64,000 nucleotides of DNA from Methanoculleus caldifontis (GTDB lineage: Archaea; Halobacteriota; Methanomicrobia; Methanomicrobiales; Methanoculleaceae): the NCBI RefSeq assembly GCF_032842345.1, contig NZ_WBKO01000001.1:496001-560000 (forward strand), in the 5' to 3' direction. The notes below the pieces were generated by a model. That model had not been told where the DNA came from and searched no databases. It saw only the letters and a list, made by a program, of their open reading frames with translations. Position 1 is the first letter of the stretch; every line of letters starts with the position of its first letter. Both the position numbers and the translations under genes were made by a program. Of this stretch, positions 9,096 to 17,937 are shown piece by piece.

Positions 9096-10253
9096 TTCCG
9101 CTACGCTGGATTGCTCACGGCCGCAAGCATCGCGGCCCTCACTCTCTTCGTGCTCACGGCCGGGTGCACCGGCACCGATACCGGTTCAGCCCTCGTCCAG
9201 AGCGGCACCGGCCAGACCGCCGCGGTCACCGACGGGTTCGGCCGGACGGTCACCGTCCCGTCGCCTCCCGAGAGCGTCGTCTGTTCGGGCTCAGGGTGCC
9301 TCCGCTACCTTGTCTACCTCCAGGCACAGGATCTCGCTGTCGGCGTCGACGACCAGGAGAAGAAGGACCAGCCGATGGAGGGGCGGCCCTATGCCCTCGC
9401 ATACGGGTCGCAGTTCAAAAATCGTCCCCTGATCGGTGAGCTCCGGGGCAAGGACGATCCCGAGAAGATCCTCGGCATCGGCCCTGCGGTCGTCTTCAAG
9501 ACCGGATCTACCGGGACATCGTACAGCACCAGCGCCGTCGATGCCGACAAACTCCAGGGGAGGACCGGCATCCCGGTCGTGGCGTTCGCGTACGGCTCGC
9601 TCCGGAACGACGCCGAGAAGGCCGAGATGTACGCCGGGCTCCGCGTGATGGGCGAGGTTCTCGGAAGAGAGGATCGGGCCGAAGAGGTGATCGCCTACAT
9701 CGAGGCGACGATAGCCGACCTTGAGAACCGGACCGGCGATATCCCCGAAGCGGAACAGAAGACGGTCTACATCGGCGGCGTCTCCTCGGCGGGCGCCCAC
9801 GGCATCATCTCCACCGAGCCCGCCTACCCGCCGTTTGCCTGGGTCCACGCAAAGAACGTCGCCGCAGGCCTCGGCACGGCCCACGCCGACGTCGCGAAAG
9901 AGGCGCTCGTCGACTGGGACCCCGAGTACATCTTCATCGACCTCGGCACGACCCAGATCGACGGTGGCGGAGCGATCGGGGAGTTGAAGAACGATCGCGC
10001 ACTCCAGGGCCTCTCCGCCGCAAAGGAAGGCAGGGTCTACGGCGTCCTCCCGTACAACTTCTACAACGTGAACTACGAGACCATACTCGCCGACGCCTAC
10101 TTCATCGGGAAGACCCTGTATCCCGACCGGTTCGCCGACGTCGACCCGGAGAAGAAGGCAGACGAGATCTACACGTTCTTCGTCGGAAAACCGGTCTTCG
10201 CCGACCACAACAGCGAGTACAGGAACCTCGGCTTTGCGGAGATCCCGCTGTAA
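9087..10253 (+). CDS. Iron/cobalamin ABC transporter substrate-binding lipoprotein
   Basis: 388 residues. The N-terminus MLSFRYAGLL begins a hydrophobic signal ending in the lipobox LTAGC, followed by a T/S/G-rich linker. The mature part begins AVTDGFGRTVTVPSPPESVVC, the standard opening of BtuF/FhuD-like class III binding proteins. I chose the ATG at 9087 because it gives a normal lipoprotein signal and sits next to a TATA-like box; a longer open frame upstream has no signal character. It captures a ferric chelate, haem or corrinoid outside the membrane and passes it to the permease encoded downstream. Confidence 0.9.
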   Translation: MLSFRYAGLLTAASIAALTLFVLTAGCTGTDTGSALVQSGTGQTAAVTDGFGRTVTVPSPPESVVCSGSGCLRYLVYLQAQDLAVGVDDQEKKDQPMEGRPYALAYGSQFKNRPLIGELRGKDDPEKILGIGPAVVFKTGSTGTSYSTSAVDADKLQGRTGIPVVAFAYGSLRNDAEKAEMYAGLRVMGEVLGREDRAEEVIAYIEATIADLENRTGDIPEAEQKTVYIGGVSSAGAHGIISTEPAYPPFAWVHAKNVAAGLGTAHADVAKEALVDWDPEYIFIDLGTTQIDGGGAIGELKNDRALQGLSAAKEGRVYGVLPYNFYNVNYETILADAYFIGKTLYPDRFADVDPEKKADEIYTFFVGKPVFADHNSEYRNLGFAEIPL

Positions 10254-10281
10254 TCCCGGGTTTGAACAGGAGGGTATGACA

Positions 10282-11394
10282 ATGCACTTTGCAGACGGGA
10301 CCATTCCCGCGAGCTACCGGGGCTACGTGCGGAGGAAGCACCTCTGGATACTCGGGGGGACTGTAATCCTCTTCCTCCTCCTGATCGTATCCATATCGGT
10401 CGGTGCGGTCAGCATCCCTCCATACGACGTCTTCCTCTCTCTCGTGAACGGAACCCTCGACCGGATCAGCGCACTGCTCCACCCGGGAACCGCAGTGAGC
10501 GTCTCCAGCACCGACCGGATCGTCTGGAACATCCGCCTCCCGCAGGCCCTTGCCGCGATCGTGGCCGGCATCGGGCTCTCGGTGGCCGGCGTTGCCATGC
10601 AGTCGATCCTCCGTAACCCGCTCGGCTCCCCGTTCACGCTCGGCATCTCGAACGCCGGCGCATTCGGGGCGGCCGTCTCGGTCATCCTCCTCGGCACCGG
10701 GCAGATGCACTCGACGGTCGCCGATGCCGTCACCTTGAACAACCCCTACGTGACGACGATGGTGGCGTTCATCTTCTGTCTCCTCGCCACCGCCGTGATC
10801 CTGCTCATCTCCCGGATACGCGGGGCGTCTCCCGAGGTGATGGTGCTCGCCGGCGTCGCCCTCTCCTCCCTCTTCACGGCGGGGACGATGTTCCTCCAGT
10901 ACTTCGCGAGCGACGCCCAGCTCGCCGCCGTCGTCTTCTGGACGTTCGGCGACGTCGGCCGGGCCAGCTGGCAGGAACTCTCGATCATGGCCATCGTCGT
11001 CGCGGCCGCCACCCTCTACTTCGTCGCGAACCGCTGGAACTACAACGCGATCGATGCCGGCGACGAGACGGCAAAAGGGCTCGGCGTCAACGTCGAGCGG
11101 ATCAGGGATATCGGAATGGTCGTTGCAGCGCTCGTATCCGCCGTGATCGTCTCGTTCCTCGGCGTCATCGGCTTCGTGGGCCTGGTCTGCCCGCATATGG
11201 TGAGGAGGCTCATCGGCGACGACCAGCGCTACCTGATACCGGGCTCCTGCGTGATGGGCGGGATCCTCCTCCTCGCCTCCGATACGGTCGCCCGGATCAT
11301 CGTGGCGCCCTACATCCTCCCGGTTGCCGTGTTGACGGCATTCCTCGGAGCGCCGGTCTTCATCTATCTGCTTCTCGTGGGGTACCGGCGATGA
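10282..11394 (+). CDS. FecCD/BtuC-type ABC transporter permease
   Basis: 370 residues with about ten membrane helices and the FecCD motifs RLPQALAAIVAGIGLSVAGVAMQSILRNPLGSP near the N-terminus and GFVGLVCPHMVRRLIGDD near the C-terminus, the latter contacting the ATPase. AGGAGG at 10268-10273 is eight bases before the ATG at 10282, which favours this start (MHFADG) over the ATG at 10276, which is too close. It forms the channel for the chelate or corrinoid delivered by the preceding lipoprotein. Confidence 0.92.
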   Translation: MHFADGTIPASYRGYVRRKHLWILGGTVILFLLLIVSISVGAVSIPPYDVFLSLVNGTLDRISALLHPGTAVSVSSTDRIVWNIRLPQALAAIVAGIGLSVAGVAMQSILRNPLGSPFTLGISNAGAFGAAVSVILLGTGQMHSTVADAVTLNNPYVTTMVAFIFCLLATAVILLISRIRGASPEVMVLAGVALSSLFTAGTMFLQYFASDAQLAAVVFWTFGDVGRASWQELSIMAIVVAAATLYFVANRWNYNAIDAGDETAKGLGVNVERIRDIGMVVAALVSAVIVSFLGVIGFVGLVCPHMVRRLIGDDQRYLIPGSCVMGGILLLASDTVARIIVAPYILPVAVLTAFLGAPVFIYLLLVGYRR

Positions 11395-12161
11395 TCCTCG
11401 ACGTCGACGGCGTGGCCTTCAATTACCGGAGCGCATCGGTCCTCCGGGAGATCACGTTCGACCTTCCTCCGGGGCAGGTCCTCGCAATCCTCGGACCGAA
11501 CGGCGTCGGGAAGACGACGCTCTTGAAGTGCATGAACGCCATCCTCCGGCCGAAGGCAGGATCCGTCCTCGTCGGAGGGACGAATCTCCTCGAAGCAGAC
11601 CGGATGGAGATCGCGCGGAACGTGGGCTATGTCCCGCAGCGGTGCGAAGCCGGCCGGATGACCGTCTTCGACGCCGTCCTCCTCGGCCGTCGGCCGCATA
11701 TCGGGTGGGACGTGAGAGAGACGGATATCCGTATCGTCGAGGCGGCGATCCGGATGCTCCACCTCGATGGTCTAGCGCTGCGCTACATCGACGAGATGAG
11801 CGGCGGGGAGCTCCAGAAGGTGAGCATCGCCCGGGCACTCGTCCAGGAGCCCCGGGTGCTCCTCCTCGACGAACCGACGAGCAGCCTCGACCTCAAAAAC
11901 CAGCTCGAGATCCTCGGGATCGTCCGGCGGGTGGCGGAGGAGCACAACGTCGCCGCGGTGATGACGATGCACGACCTGAACATGGCGCTCCGCTACGCCG
12001 ACCGATTCATCCTCCTAAAGGACGGCATCATCCACGCCGCTGGGAGCCGGGAGGTGGTGACGCCGGAGAGTATTGGGGCGGTCTACGGCGTCCCGGTCAC
12101 GGTCGAACAGTATAACGGGTTCTCCGTCGTCGTCCCGCTGGCACCGGAGAGCGCCTGTTGA
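11391..12161 (+). CDS. Iron/cobalamin ABC transporter ATP-binding protein
   Basis: 256 residues with a complete ABC ATPase set: Walker A GPNGVGKTT, Q-loop region YVPQR, signature MSGGELQKVSIARAL, Walker B VLLLDEPTSSLD, and the H-loop in TMHDLN. The start overlaps the permease stop (ATGA), showing translational coupling. Together with the two preceding genes this gives a complete importer. It resembles FecE/BtuD proteins; the cargo cannot be decided between iron chelate and corrinoid. Confidence 0.93.
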   Translation: MILDVDGVAFNYRSASVLREITFDLPPGQVLAILGPNGVGKTTLLKCMNAILRPKAGSVLVGGTNLLEADRMEIARNVGYVPQRCEAGRMTVFDAVLLGRRPHIGWDVRETDIRIVEAAIRMLHLDGLALRYIDEMSGGELQKVSIARALVQEPRVLLLDEPTSSLDLKNQLEILGIVRRVAEEHNVAAVMTMHDLNMALRYADRFILLKDGIIHAAGSREVVTPESIGAVYGVPVTVEQYNGFSVVVPLAPESAC

Positions 12162-12259
12162 GACTCCTCCCGGACTTTCAGCCCGGGAACCCGCCCTCTA
12201 TCCTCCTGCAACCCGAACTGTAACCTATAAGCCGTTCGCCGGCAATCTGCTCGCCGGAT

Positions 12260-12592
12260 ATGGTCCTTGAGACGTTGGTCGGGATCGCCGGGACGGCTCT
12301 CGGGGTATTCGGCGGACTCTTCATCGTTTACGGGGCGGCTATCGCGATCATCGAGCTCCTGGGCCGGGAGACGCGCGTCAGGCCCCATAGCTACCACGAG
12401 ATCAGGTGGAAGTTCACCATCCGCATCCTGATCAGCCTTGAGTTCTTTGTCGCCGCCGATATCCTGAGGACGATCCTCGCACCGACATACCATGAACTGA
12501 TCACGCTCGGAGCGCTCGTCGCCATCAGGACCGTCGTGAGTTACTTCCTCGGAAAAGAGGTGAAGGAACTCCCGGAAGAGAGGAAGATGTGA
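12260..12592 (+). CDS. DUF1622 family membrane protein
   Basis: 110 residues with three predicted membrane helices. The pattern matches DUF1622: an N-terminal helix with GGLFIVYGAAIAIIELL, a basic loop, then RILISLEFFVAADILRTI and a final helix followed by a charged tail ending in EERKM. Members are small inner membrane proteins of unknown function. It is not clearly in the ABC operon, as about 100 bases separate it from the ATPase gene. Confidence 0.8.
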   Translation: MVLETLVGIAGTALGVFGGLFIVYGAAIAIIELLGRETRVRPHSYHEIRWKFTIRILISLEFFVAADILRTILAPTYHELITLGALVAIRTVVSYFLGKEVKELPEERKM

Positions 12593-12617
12593 GGGGAAAC
12601 CGACGCGCGGTCCTCGG

Positions 12618-13049
12618 TCACCCGCTCATCGGGCCCCCGGCCGCGGCCAGGTGCTCATGTGCTCTGCCGACAACCCTTCTTGAGTTTCCAAACGTGATCG
12701 CTTCCATTGCCTCACCGTAGGGGAGCCACCGGTAGGCGATATGCTCGTCCGAGAGCGTCACCTTCTCTTCAGGGGTCTCGATCAGGTAGTAGACGACTTC
12801 CTTGTAGACTGTCCGCCCCCGGCGCTGGAAGAAGTAATGGATCTCCTCACGGAAGCCGGGTATGAACGCGGCCTGCGTGATCCCGGTCTCCTCCTCGAGC
12901 TCCCGGAGCACGGTCTCCTCTTCGCTCTCGCCGCGTATGCCGTGCCCCTTCACCAGGTCCCAGTGTCCGGCCCCGTACTGCAGGATAAGGTACTGGAGAA
13001 CCGTATCCCGCCGGACGACAACCGCTCCGTATGATCGCTCTTTTGCCAT
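12618..13049 (-). CDS. NUDIX hydrolase, diadenosine tetraphosphatase-like
   Basis: 143 residues. The NUDIX box GHGIRGESEEETVLRELEEETGI fits the consensus GX5EX7REUXEEXGU exactly, with catalytic glutamates present. The N-terminus (SYGAVVVRRD, then LILQYGAGHWDLVKGH) resembles asymmetric bis(5'-nucleosyl)-tetraphosphatases. Such enzymes clear Ap4A and related stress nucleotides. The gene lies 6 bases downstream of the uracil-DNA glycosylase gene on the same strand, suggesting an operon for nucleotide and DNA hygiene. Confidence 0.88.
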   Translation of the reverse strand: MAKERSYGAVVVRRDTVLQYLILQYGAGHWDLVKGHGIRGESEEETVLRELEEETGITQAAFIPGFREEIHYFFQRRGRTVYKEVVYYLIETPEEKVTLSDEHIAYRWLPYGEAMEAITFGNSRRVVGRAHEHLAAAGGPMSG

Positions 13050-13055
13050 GAGAGT

Positions 13056-13673
13056 TCAGTCCTCTCGTGCAGACCCTCCGGCCTCAGTGAGTTCGCGCCT
13101 GACGATCGTAAAATCCTCCTCCAGGGCTTTTCGATACGCCGGGTTGTAGAGCGCGGCGGCGGGGTGGAGGGTGGGGATGAGGCGGACCGGGTGGCCGAAG
13201 AGGAGGCCCGGGTAGACGGTCCCGCGGATCTCCGTGATCCGGTTAAACTCCACGGGCAGGAAGGAGAGGATGTACCTGCTCGAGTGCCTGCCAAGCATCA
13301 CGACGACTTTCGGCCCGATCAGCCGGATCTGCTCCTCGAGATACGGGGTACAGGCCCGGATCTCCTCGTCCCGCGGGTCGCGGTTCCCGGGCGGCCGGTG
13401 CTTGACGATGTTCGCGATGAAGACCTCGTCCCGGACAAGGCCGATCCCCGCAAGGAGGCTGTCGAGCAGCTTTCCCGCCCGCCCGACAAACGGCCTCCCG
13501 GTGAGATCCTCCCGCTCTCCCGGCGCTTCGCCGATGAACATGAGGTCGGCCCGGATGTTCCCGTCCCCCGGGACCGCATGATGGGTATTCTCCCAGAGAG
13601 GGCACTTCCGGCACTCGCCGATGACCGCGGCGAGCCTCTCCATCGCTACCTCTCTCCCCGTCTCCTCTTCCAT
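13056..13673 (-). CDS. Type-4 (Fe-S) uracil-DNA glycosylase
   Basis: 205 residues. The early pair C-x2-C (ECRKCPLW) and later cysteines fit the 4Fe-4S cluster of family 4 UDG. The active site motif GEAPGEREDLTGRPFVGRAG and the downstream TLHPAAAL motif are diagnostic. It removes uracil from DNA arising by cytosine deamination. The start at 13673 (MEEETG) is preferred over a longer frame because a TATA-like box (GGTTATACGA, about 13695-13705) is centred 26-27 bases upstream, predicting a leaderless mRNA. Confidence 0.92.
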   Translation of the reverse strand: MEEETGREVAMERLAAVIGECRKCPLWENTHHAVPGDGNIRADLMFIGEAPGEREDLTGRPFVGRAGKLLDSLLAGIGLVRDEVFIANIVKHRPPGNRDPRDEEIRACTPYLEEQIRLIGPKVVVMLGRHSSRYILSFLPVEFNRITEIRGTVYPGLLFGHPVRLIPTLHPAAALYNPAYRKALEEDFTIVRRELTEAGGSARED

Positions 13674-13784
13674 GCCCACACTATTGACGATAACTCGTAT
13701 AACCTTCTTATGCATTGCGATCTGGGCCGGCGCGGGCAGACTCCGGGGGCGTGGCCGTTCCCGTGTGTCCGGGAGGCGGTGCAC

Positions 13785-13977
13785 TTCGCGTTCTTCGCGG
13801 CTCGCACCTGGTGGCCCGTCGCTGCTCGCACTTGCAGTGCTCTAACTCCGGCCCTGCGGCCTGTCGCTGCTCGCACTTGCAGTGCTCGAGCTCCGGCCCT
13901 GCGGCCCGTCGCTGCTCGAAAACGCTTCGCGTTTTCTCGAGCTCCGGACGTTCCGTCCGTCGCTCACTCAACCTTAA
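13785..13977 (+). repeat. Modular hairpin repeat, copy A (two 45-bp units plus variant units)
   Basis: Two near-identical 45-base units start at 13818 and 13863 and a divergent unit follows at 13908. The conserved linkers GTCGCTGCTCG and CTCGAGCTCCG alternate with hairpins of different sequence: GCACT-TGC-AGTGC (13828-13840 and 13873-13885), GAAAACGC-TTC-GCGTTTTC (13918-13936) and CGGACG-TTC-CGTCCG (13945-13959). The linkers stay fixed while the stems change. It lies in the divergent gap between uracil-DNA glycosylase and LysRS. Related copies occur near 28611, 37491 and 62441. Confidence 0.75.
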
Positions 13978-14102
13978 TACCCCCGAGAGAAACATTATAC
14001 TAGAATTTCCCGGTGAAGGGTGCGGCCCTGCCCCATCAGACGGCGGCAAAGATGCATTTGGGGCTCGATATGGTCTGCAGGGCGAAGGGAGCTGAATACG
14101 TT

Positions 14103-15629
14103 ATGAGTGATACTGATCGTCTCTGCTTTGACACGACAAAGATCGATAAACTGCAGGAACTGCGCGAGCGCGGGGTGACGCTGTACCCCTACACCTTCGA
14201 GCGAAAGGATACCGTCACGGGGATCAAGGAACGGTTCTCCGGGATCGGGCACGATAAAAGCGAGGAGGAGGTCAGCACCGCCGGCCGCGTCTACGTCGTC
14301 CGCCAGCACGGCAAGACGATCTTTGCGGACATGGGGGACTCGGACGGCAGGCTCCAGCTCTACCTCAGGAAGAACGATCTCGGCGAGGAGCAGTTCGACC
14401 TCTTCCGGCAGTACGTCGACGCCGGGGACATCATCGGCGTCGTCGGCCACGTCTTCCGGACGAAGATGGGCGAGATCACGATCTGGGTCGACCGGTTCGA
14501 ACTCCTGACGAAGTCGGTCTGCCCGCTCCCGGAGAAGTTCCACGGGCTCAAGAACGTCGAGACCCGCTACCGGCAGCGCTACCTCGACCTGATCATGAAC
14601 GAGGAGAGCCGCGAGACCTTCCGGACCCGGAGCAGGATCATATCGCTCCTGCGGCAGTTCCTCTTCGAGCGGGAGTACCTGGAGTTCGAGACGCCCACCC
14701 TGCAGCCGATCTACGGCGGCGCGAACGCCCGGCCGTTCACCACTCACCACAACGCTCTCGACCAGAAACTCTACCTCCGGATCGCGCCGGAACTCTACCT
14801 CAAGCGCCTCGTCGTCGGCGGGTTCGACAGGGTCTTTGAGATCGCAAAGAACTTCAGGAACGAGGACATCGACACCAACCACAACCCGGAGTTCTCGATG
14901 GTGGAGATCTACGAGGCCTACCGGGACTACAACGACATGATGGACCTCACCGAGGAGATCTTCTCCTACCTCGCAGAGACGATACACGGAAAGCCCGTAT
15001 GCTCGTTTGCCGGGCAGGAACTTGACTTCACCCGCCCCTGGCGCCGCCTCTCGATGGAGGAAGCGGTCCGGGAGTACGCCGGGATCGACATCAACGCGAT
15101 GAGCCTTGAGGAGCTCCGGGCGTTCGGTCTCGAACGCTGCGTCGAGGGCTGCGAGAGCGCCACGACCCGCGGCGAGTACCTGGTGCTCTTCTTTGAGCAC
15201 TTCGGCGAGAAGCAGCTCGTCCAGCCGACATTCGTCTACGACTTCCCCGTCGAGAACTCGCCGCTCGCAAAGAAGCACCGCTCAAAGGAAGGGATGACGG
15301 AGCGGTTCGAGCTCTTCATCGCCGGGATGGAGATGGCGAACGGTTTCTCGGAGTTGAACGACCCGCTCGACCAGAAGGCGCGGCTCGAACTGCAGGACGC
15401 GAAGCGCCAGAGGGGCGACCTCGAGGCGCAGATGGTCGATTACGACTTCATCAACGCGCTCGGCTACGGGATGCCCCCGACGGGCGGCGTCGGGATCGGG
15501 ATCGACCGGCTCGTGATGCTCCTCACCGGCAAGGACTCCATCAAGGAGGTTCTCCTCTTCCCGCAGATGAGGACCCCCGTCTCCGGCTCGAACGGGTCGG
15601 AACCGGAGCAGGACGGCGGCGAGGAGTAA
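14103..15629 (+). CDS. lysS: Lysyl-tRNA synthetase, class II
   Basis: 508 residues. An N-terminal OB-fold anticodon-binding domain (about 50-150) precedes the class II catalytic core. Motif 2 is [22 protein letters not shown]-like at about 290-310 and motif 3 is [15 protein letters not shown] near the C-terminus. It charges tRNA-Lys with lysine. The start at 14103 (MSDTDR) is preceded by GAAGGGAG with about ten bases spacing; an upstream GTG at 14013 would add an unlikely N-terminus. Many archaea use class I LysRS, so the class II enzyme is notable though not unusual in methanogens. Confidence 0.93.
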   Translation: MSDTDRLCFDTTKIDKLQELRERGVTLYPYTFERKDTVTGIKERFSGIGHDKSEEEVSTAGRVYVVRQHGKTIFADMGDSDGRLQLYLRKNDLGEEQFDLFRQYVDAGDIIGVVGHVFRTKMGEITIWVDRFELLTKSVCPLPEKFHGLKNVETRYRQRYLDLIMNEESRETFRTRSRIISLLRQFLFEREYLEFETPTLQPIYGGANARPFTTHHNALDQKLYLRIAPELYLKRLVVGGFDRVFEIAKNFRNEDIDTNHNPEFSMVEIYEAYRDYNDMMDLTEEIFSYLAETIHGKPVCSFAGQELDFTRPWRRLSMEEAVREYAGIDINAMSLEELRAFGLERCVEGCESATTRGEYLVLFFEHFGEKQLVQPTFVYDFPVENSPLAKKHRSKEGMTERFELFIAGMEMANGFSELNDPLDQKARLELQDAKRQRGDLEAQMVDYDFINALGYGMPPTGGVGIGIDRLVMLLTGKDSIKEVLLFPQMRTPVSGSNGSEPEQDGGEE

Positions 15630-15649
15630 CCCCGCCGCTTGATGCTGCC

Positions 15650-15844
15650 ATGAACGGACAGAACCGGGCCGCCATCCGCCCCGGGATGACGGTGGATATC
15701 ATGCTCAAACAGGATCAGAAGACCGGGAAGCGCACCCGCGGAATCGTCGCCGAGATCCTGACGAACTCATCGTTTCACCCGCACGGGATCAAGGTCCGGC
15801 TCCAGAACGGCCAGGTCGGCCGGGTGCAGGAGATCGTCGGGTGA
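15650..15844 (+). CDS. YwbE family protein
   Basis: 64 residues matching the YwbE family: [18 protein letters not shown], then [17 protein letters not shown] and HPHGIKVRL. The protein is a small beta barrel of unknown function, found in Bacillus and methanogens. It lies 20 bases after lysS on the same strand and is probably co-transcribed with it. Confidence 0.85.
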   Translation: MNGQNRAAIRPGMTVDIMLKQDQKTGKRTRGIVAEILTNSSFHPHGIKVRLQNGQVGRVQEIVG

Positions 15845-15856
15845 GCGAGGCCGGCG

Positions 15857-17734
15857 TCAGGCGGCCTTCCGGAGCGTGAGCCTGATGGCCGCCCCGCATT
15901 CCGGCCGGCCTTCCACCCGATCCTCTGCCCGGATCGTCCCGCCGTATCGCGTGACAAGCATCCGACAGATGTAGAGGCCAAGACCCCGGCCGCTTTTTTC
16001 GCTCTCGCCCCCGCTGAAACGGTTGAAGAGGCTCCGCTTCCGCTCGTCGGGGATGCCGGGCCCGGTATCCTCGACCGAGACCAGGACGAACTCGCCCTCG
16101 TCCTCCACCCCGACGGCGATCTCGACTGCAGGGCCGCCGAACTTCGCCGCGTTCCCGATCAGGTTCGTGAAGATCTCAAAGATGAGATCGTCAGCAAGGA
16201 CAACTGCCGTGCTGCCCGGATACGTGATCTTCACGTCAGAGTGGTGCCCGATCTCCGACCGGATGACGGGGTCGAGCGCGATAGGTCGAAGGACCGCGGT
16301 TTCTTCCCGGATCTGCCTGATGGTGTTGACGTTCCTGATGATCTCCGTGCTCTTTCCAAGACTCCTCTGTATCTTCTCGGTATAATTCCGCGGCTCCCCC
16401 TCGAGCTCTTCGAGGAGGAGATCCGCATAAAGGCTCGCGGTGTTGGTGGCGTTCTTGATATCGTGCGTCATGATATCCAGGTACAGGTTCGCCTTCTCCG
16501 TCGACTCCTGCAACTCCGCCGTCCGCTCCTCGACCTGCTCCTCCAGGTTCTCGCTGTACTCCCGGATCGTCTCCTCCGAGTCCTGGAGGCGCCGTATGCC
16601 CGCTTTCAGGCTCGCGACCATCGTGTTGATGCTCCGCTCGAGCCTCATTACCTCGCGGGTCGCCGAGGTCCGGACGGTGTGATCGAGGTCTCCCTGCGCG
16701 ATGACGTCGACGTCATCGATGATCTCTTCAATCGGGCGCGTGAGGCGGCGGGCTACGAGGAAGATGATCCCGCTGCAGAGAACTATCGCGAGGGTTGCAA
16801 CGGCAGCGCGGTAGTAGAGCATCTGGTCGAGCTGGCTCTGGATGAGTGCGGTGTTGTACGTCAGCTCGACGACGACGCTCGGATCCGAGGGGTAATCCGG
16901 ATCTTTCAGATCGATGAAGAGGTACCGGACCTGCCTTCCGCGATCATCCCGCATCTCGTAATCCGCTCTCCCGGGGATGACGGTCCCGGTGACGAGTGCC
17001 CGGTTTTCGGCGTCGGGGGGCTCACCGGTCTCTCCGACAGGGTTCCCGAAGGTGTCGTAGACGCGGATCGACTCGAGATACGGGTTTAAGGCGACGAACT
17101 CCTGCGTGCTCTGCTGTGAGCGCAACCGGTTCCGTTCCTCCACGAACGCACCCGGCACGAGCCCGATCTCGAGAAGGTACCGGTGGTCCGGCGTCGGCAT
17201 ATAGGCATACTTCCGGACCTGCCCGGTTGCGCGCTCGTATACCACGCGATCGGGGAAGAATTCGTCTCCGAGACGCATCCGGGTGATCTCCGCATAGAAC
17301 TCCGGCATCTCTCTGAAGTCAAGGCCCTGGTCGGGAGGATAGGTGGTGTACTCGACGACCCCAGATTGGTTGATGACGTAGAGATCCATATCGCCCCCGA
17401 GCTCTCTTTTGATTGCGAAGAGATCCATCTGGGACGGGTCCCCTCCCGCCCGCTCATACTCTTCAAGAAAGAGCGTAAGCCCTCTTTGCAACCGGAGATT
17501 GAGCGAATCGTCGAAGAGCTTGAGCCCGGCATCCGTATCCGTGATCGATTCGCGGATGCTCTTCTCGGTGACGCTCTGCAGGGTGGCGAGGTCCGAGGTC
17601 ATCCTCGCTTCGGCCTGCACGTAGTCATAGACAGAGAGGAAGCCGATAGCGGGGATGACGATGAGAAGGATGGCTATAATAAGGGTGGACGCGAACGGTC
17701 GGGTCCCGGGAACAGGTGCGCGAGCGCTCGTCAT
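15857..17734 (-). CDS. Membrane sensor histidine kinase (Cache-HAMP), paralogue 1
   Basis: 625 residues. A first membrane helix (about 19-41), an extracellular Cache-type sensor (about 45-315), a second helix (about 318-340), a HAMP domain, a coiled coil, and the kinase core. The H box reads LYLDIMTHDIKNATN; the ATP-binding domain has NLIGNAAKFGG, DTGPGIP and GLGLYICRMLV. It probably binds a small extracellular ligand and autophosphorylates in the cytoplasm. It is closely related along its full length to the next two kinase genes, which points to local duplication. No response regulator is nearby. Confidence 0.9.
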   Translation of the reverse strand: MTSARAPVPGTRPFASTLIIAILLIVIPAIGFLSVYDYVQAEARMTSDLATLQSVTEKSIRESITDTDAGLKLFDDSLNLRLQRGLTLFLEEYERAGGDPSQMDLFAIKRELGGDMDLYVINQSGVVEYTTYPPDQGLDFREMPEFYAEITRMRLGDEFFPDRVVYERATGQVRKYAYMPTPDHRYLLEIGLVPGAFVEERNRLRSQQSTQEFVALNPYLESIRVYDTFGNPVGETGEPPDAENRALVTGTVIPGRADYEMRDDRGRQVRYLFIDLKDPDYPSDPSVVVELTYNTALIQSQLDQMLYYRAAVATLAIVLCSGIIFLVARRLTRPIEEIIDDVDVIAQGDLDHTVRTSATREVMRLERSINTMVASLKAGIRRLQDSEETIREYSENLEEQVEERTAELQESTEKANLYLDIMTHDIKNATNTASLYADLLLEELEGEPRNYTEKIQRSLGKSTEIIRNVNTIRQIREETAVLRPIALDPVIRSEIGHHSDVKITYPGSTAVVLADDLIFEIFTNLIGNAAKFGGPAVEIAVGVEDEGEFVLVSVEDTGPGIPDERKRSLFNRFSGGESEKSGRGLGLYICRMLVTRYGGTIRAEDRVEGRPECGAAIRLTLRKAA

Positions 17735-17937
17735 AGACCTCCATCGTGCGAGAGGGCGAGGCGCGGAGGCGGGGCGTCGGTACGCAGCCCCCGGCCGGAC
17801 CGGCCGGGCAGGATCGCGCTCACCCGCGAGAGCAAGGTCTCCATCTTAGCAACCGCATATGGGGTCATCCCACCTAAACCTTCGCGCGGAAAAGGATCCG
17901 GGATCGTGGGGTAATGACAGGATAATCCGGGTGCCTG

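Noticed and set aside
13818-13960. Possible CRISPR array from the 45-base period
   Set aside because: The conserved parts are short linkers and the variable parts are palindromes rather than unique spacers; only two units are near identical, and no cas genes are near.
14013-14102. N-terminal extension of LysRS
   Set aside because: The extra 30 residues do not resemble any LysRS N-terminus and a purine-rich site precedes the ATG at 14103.
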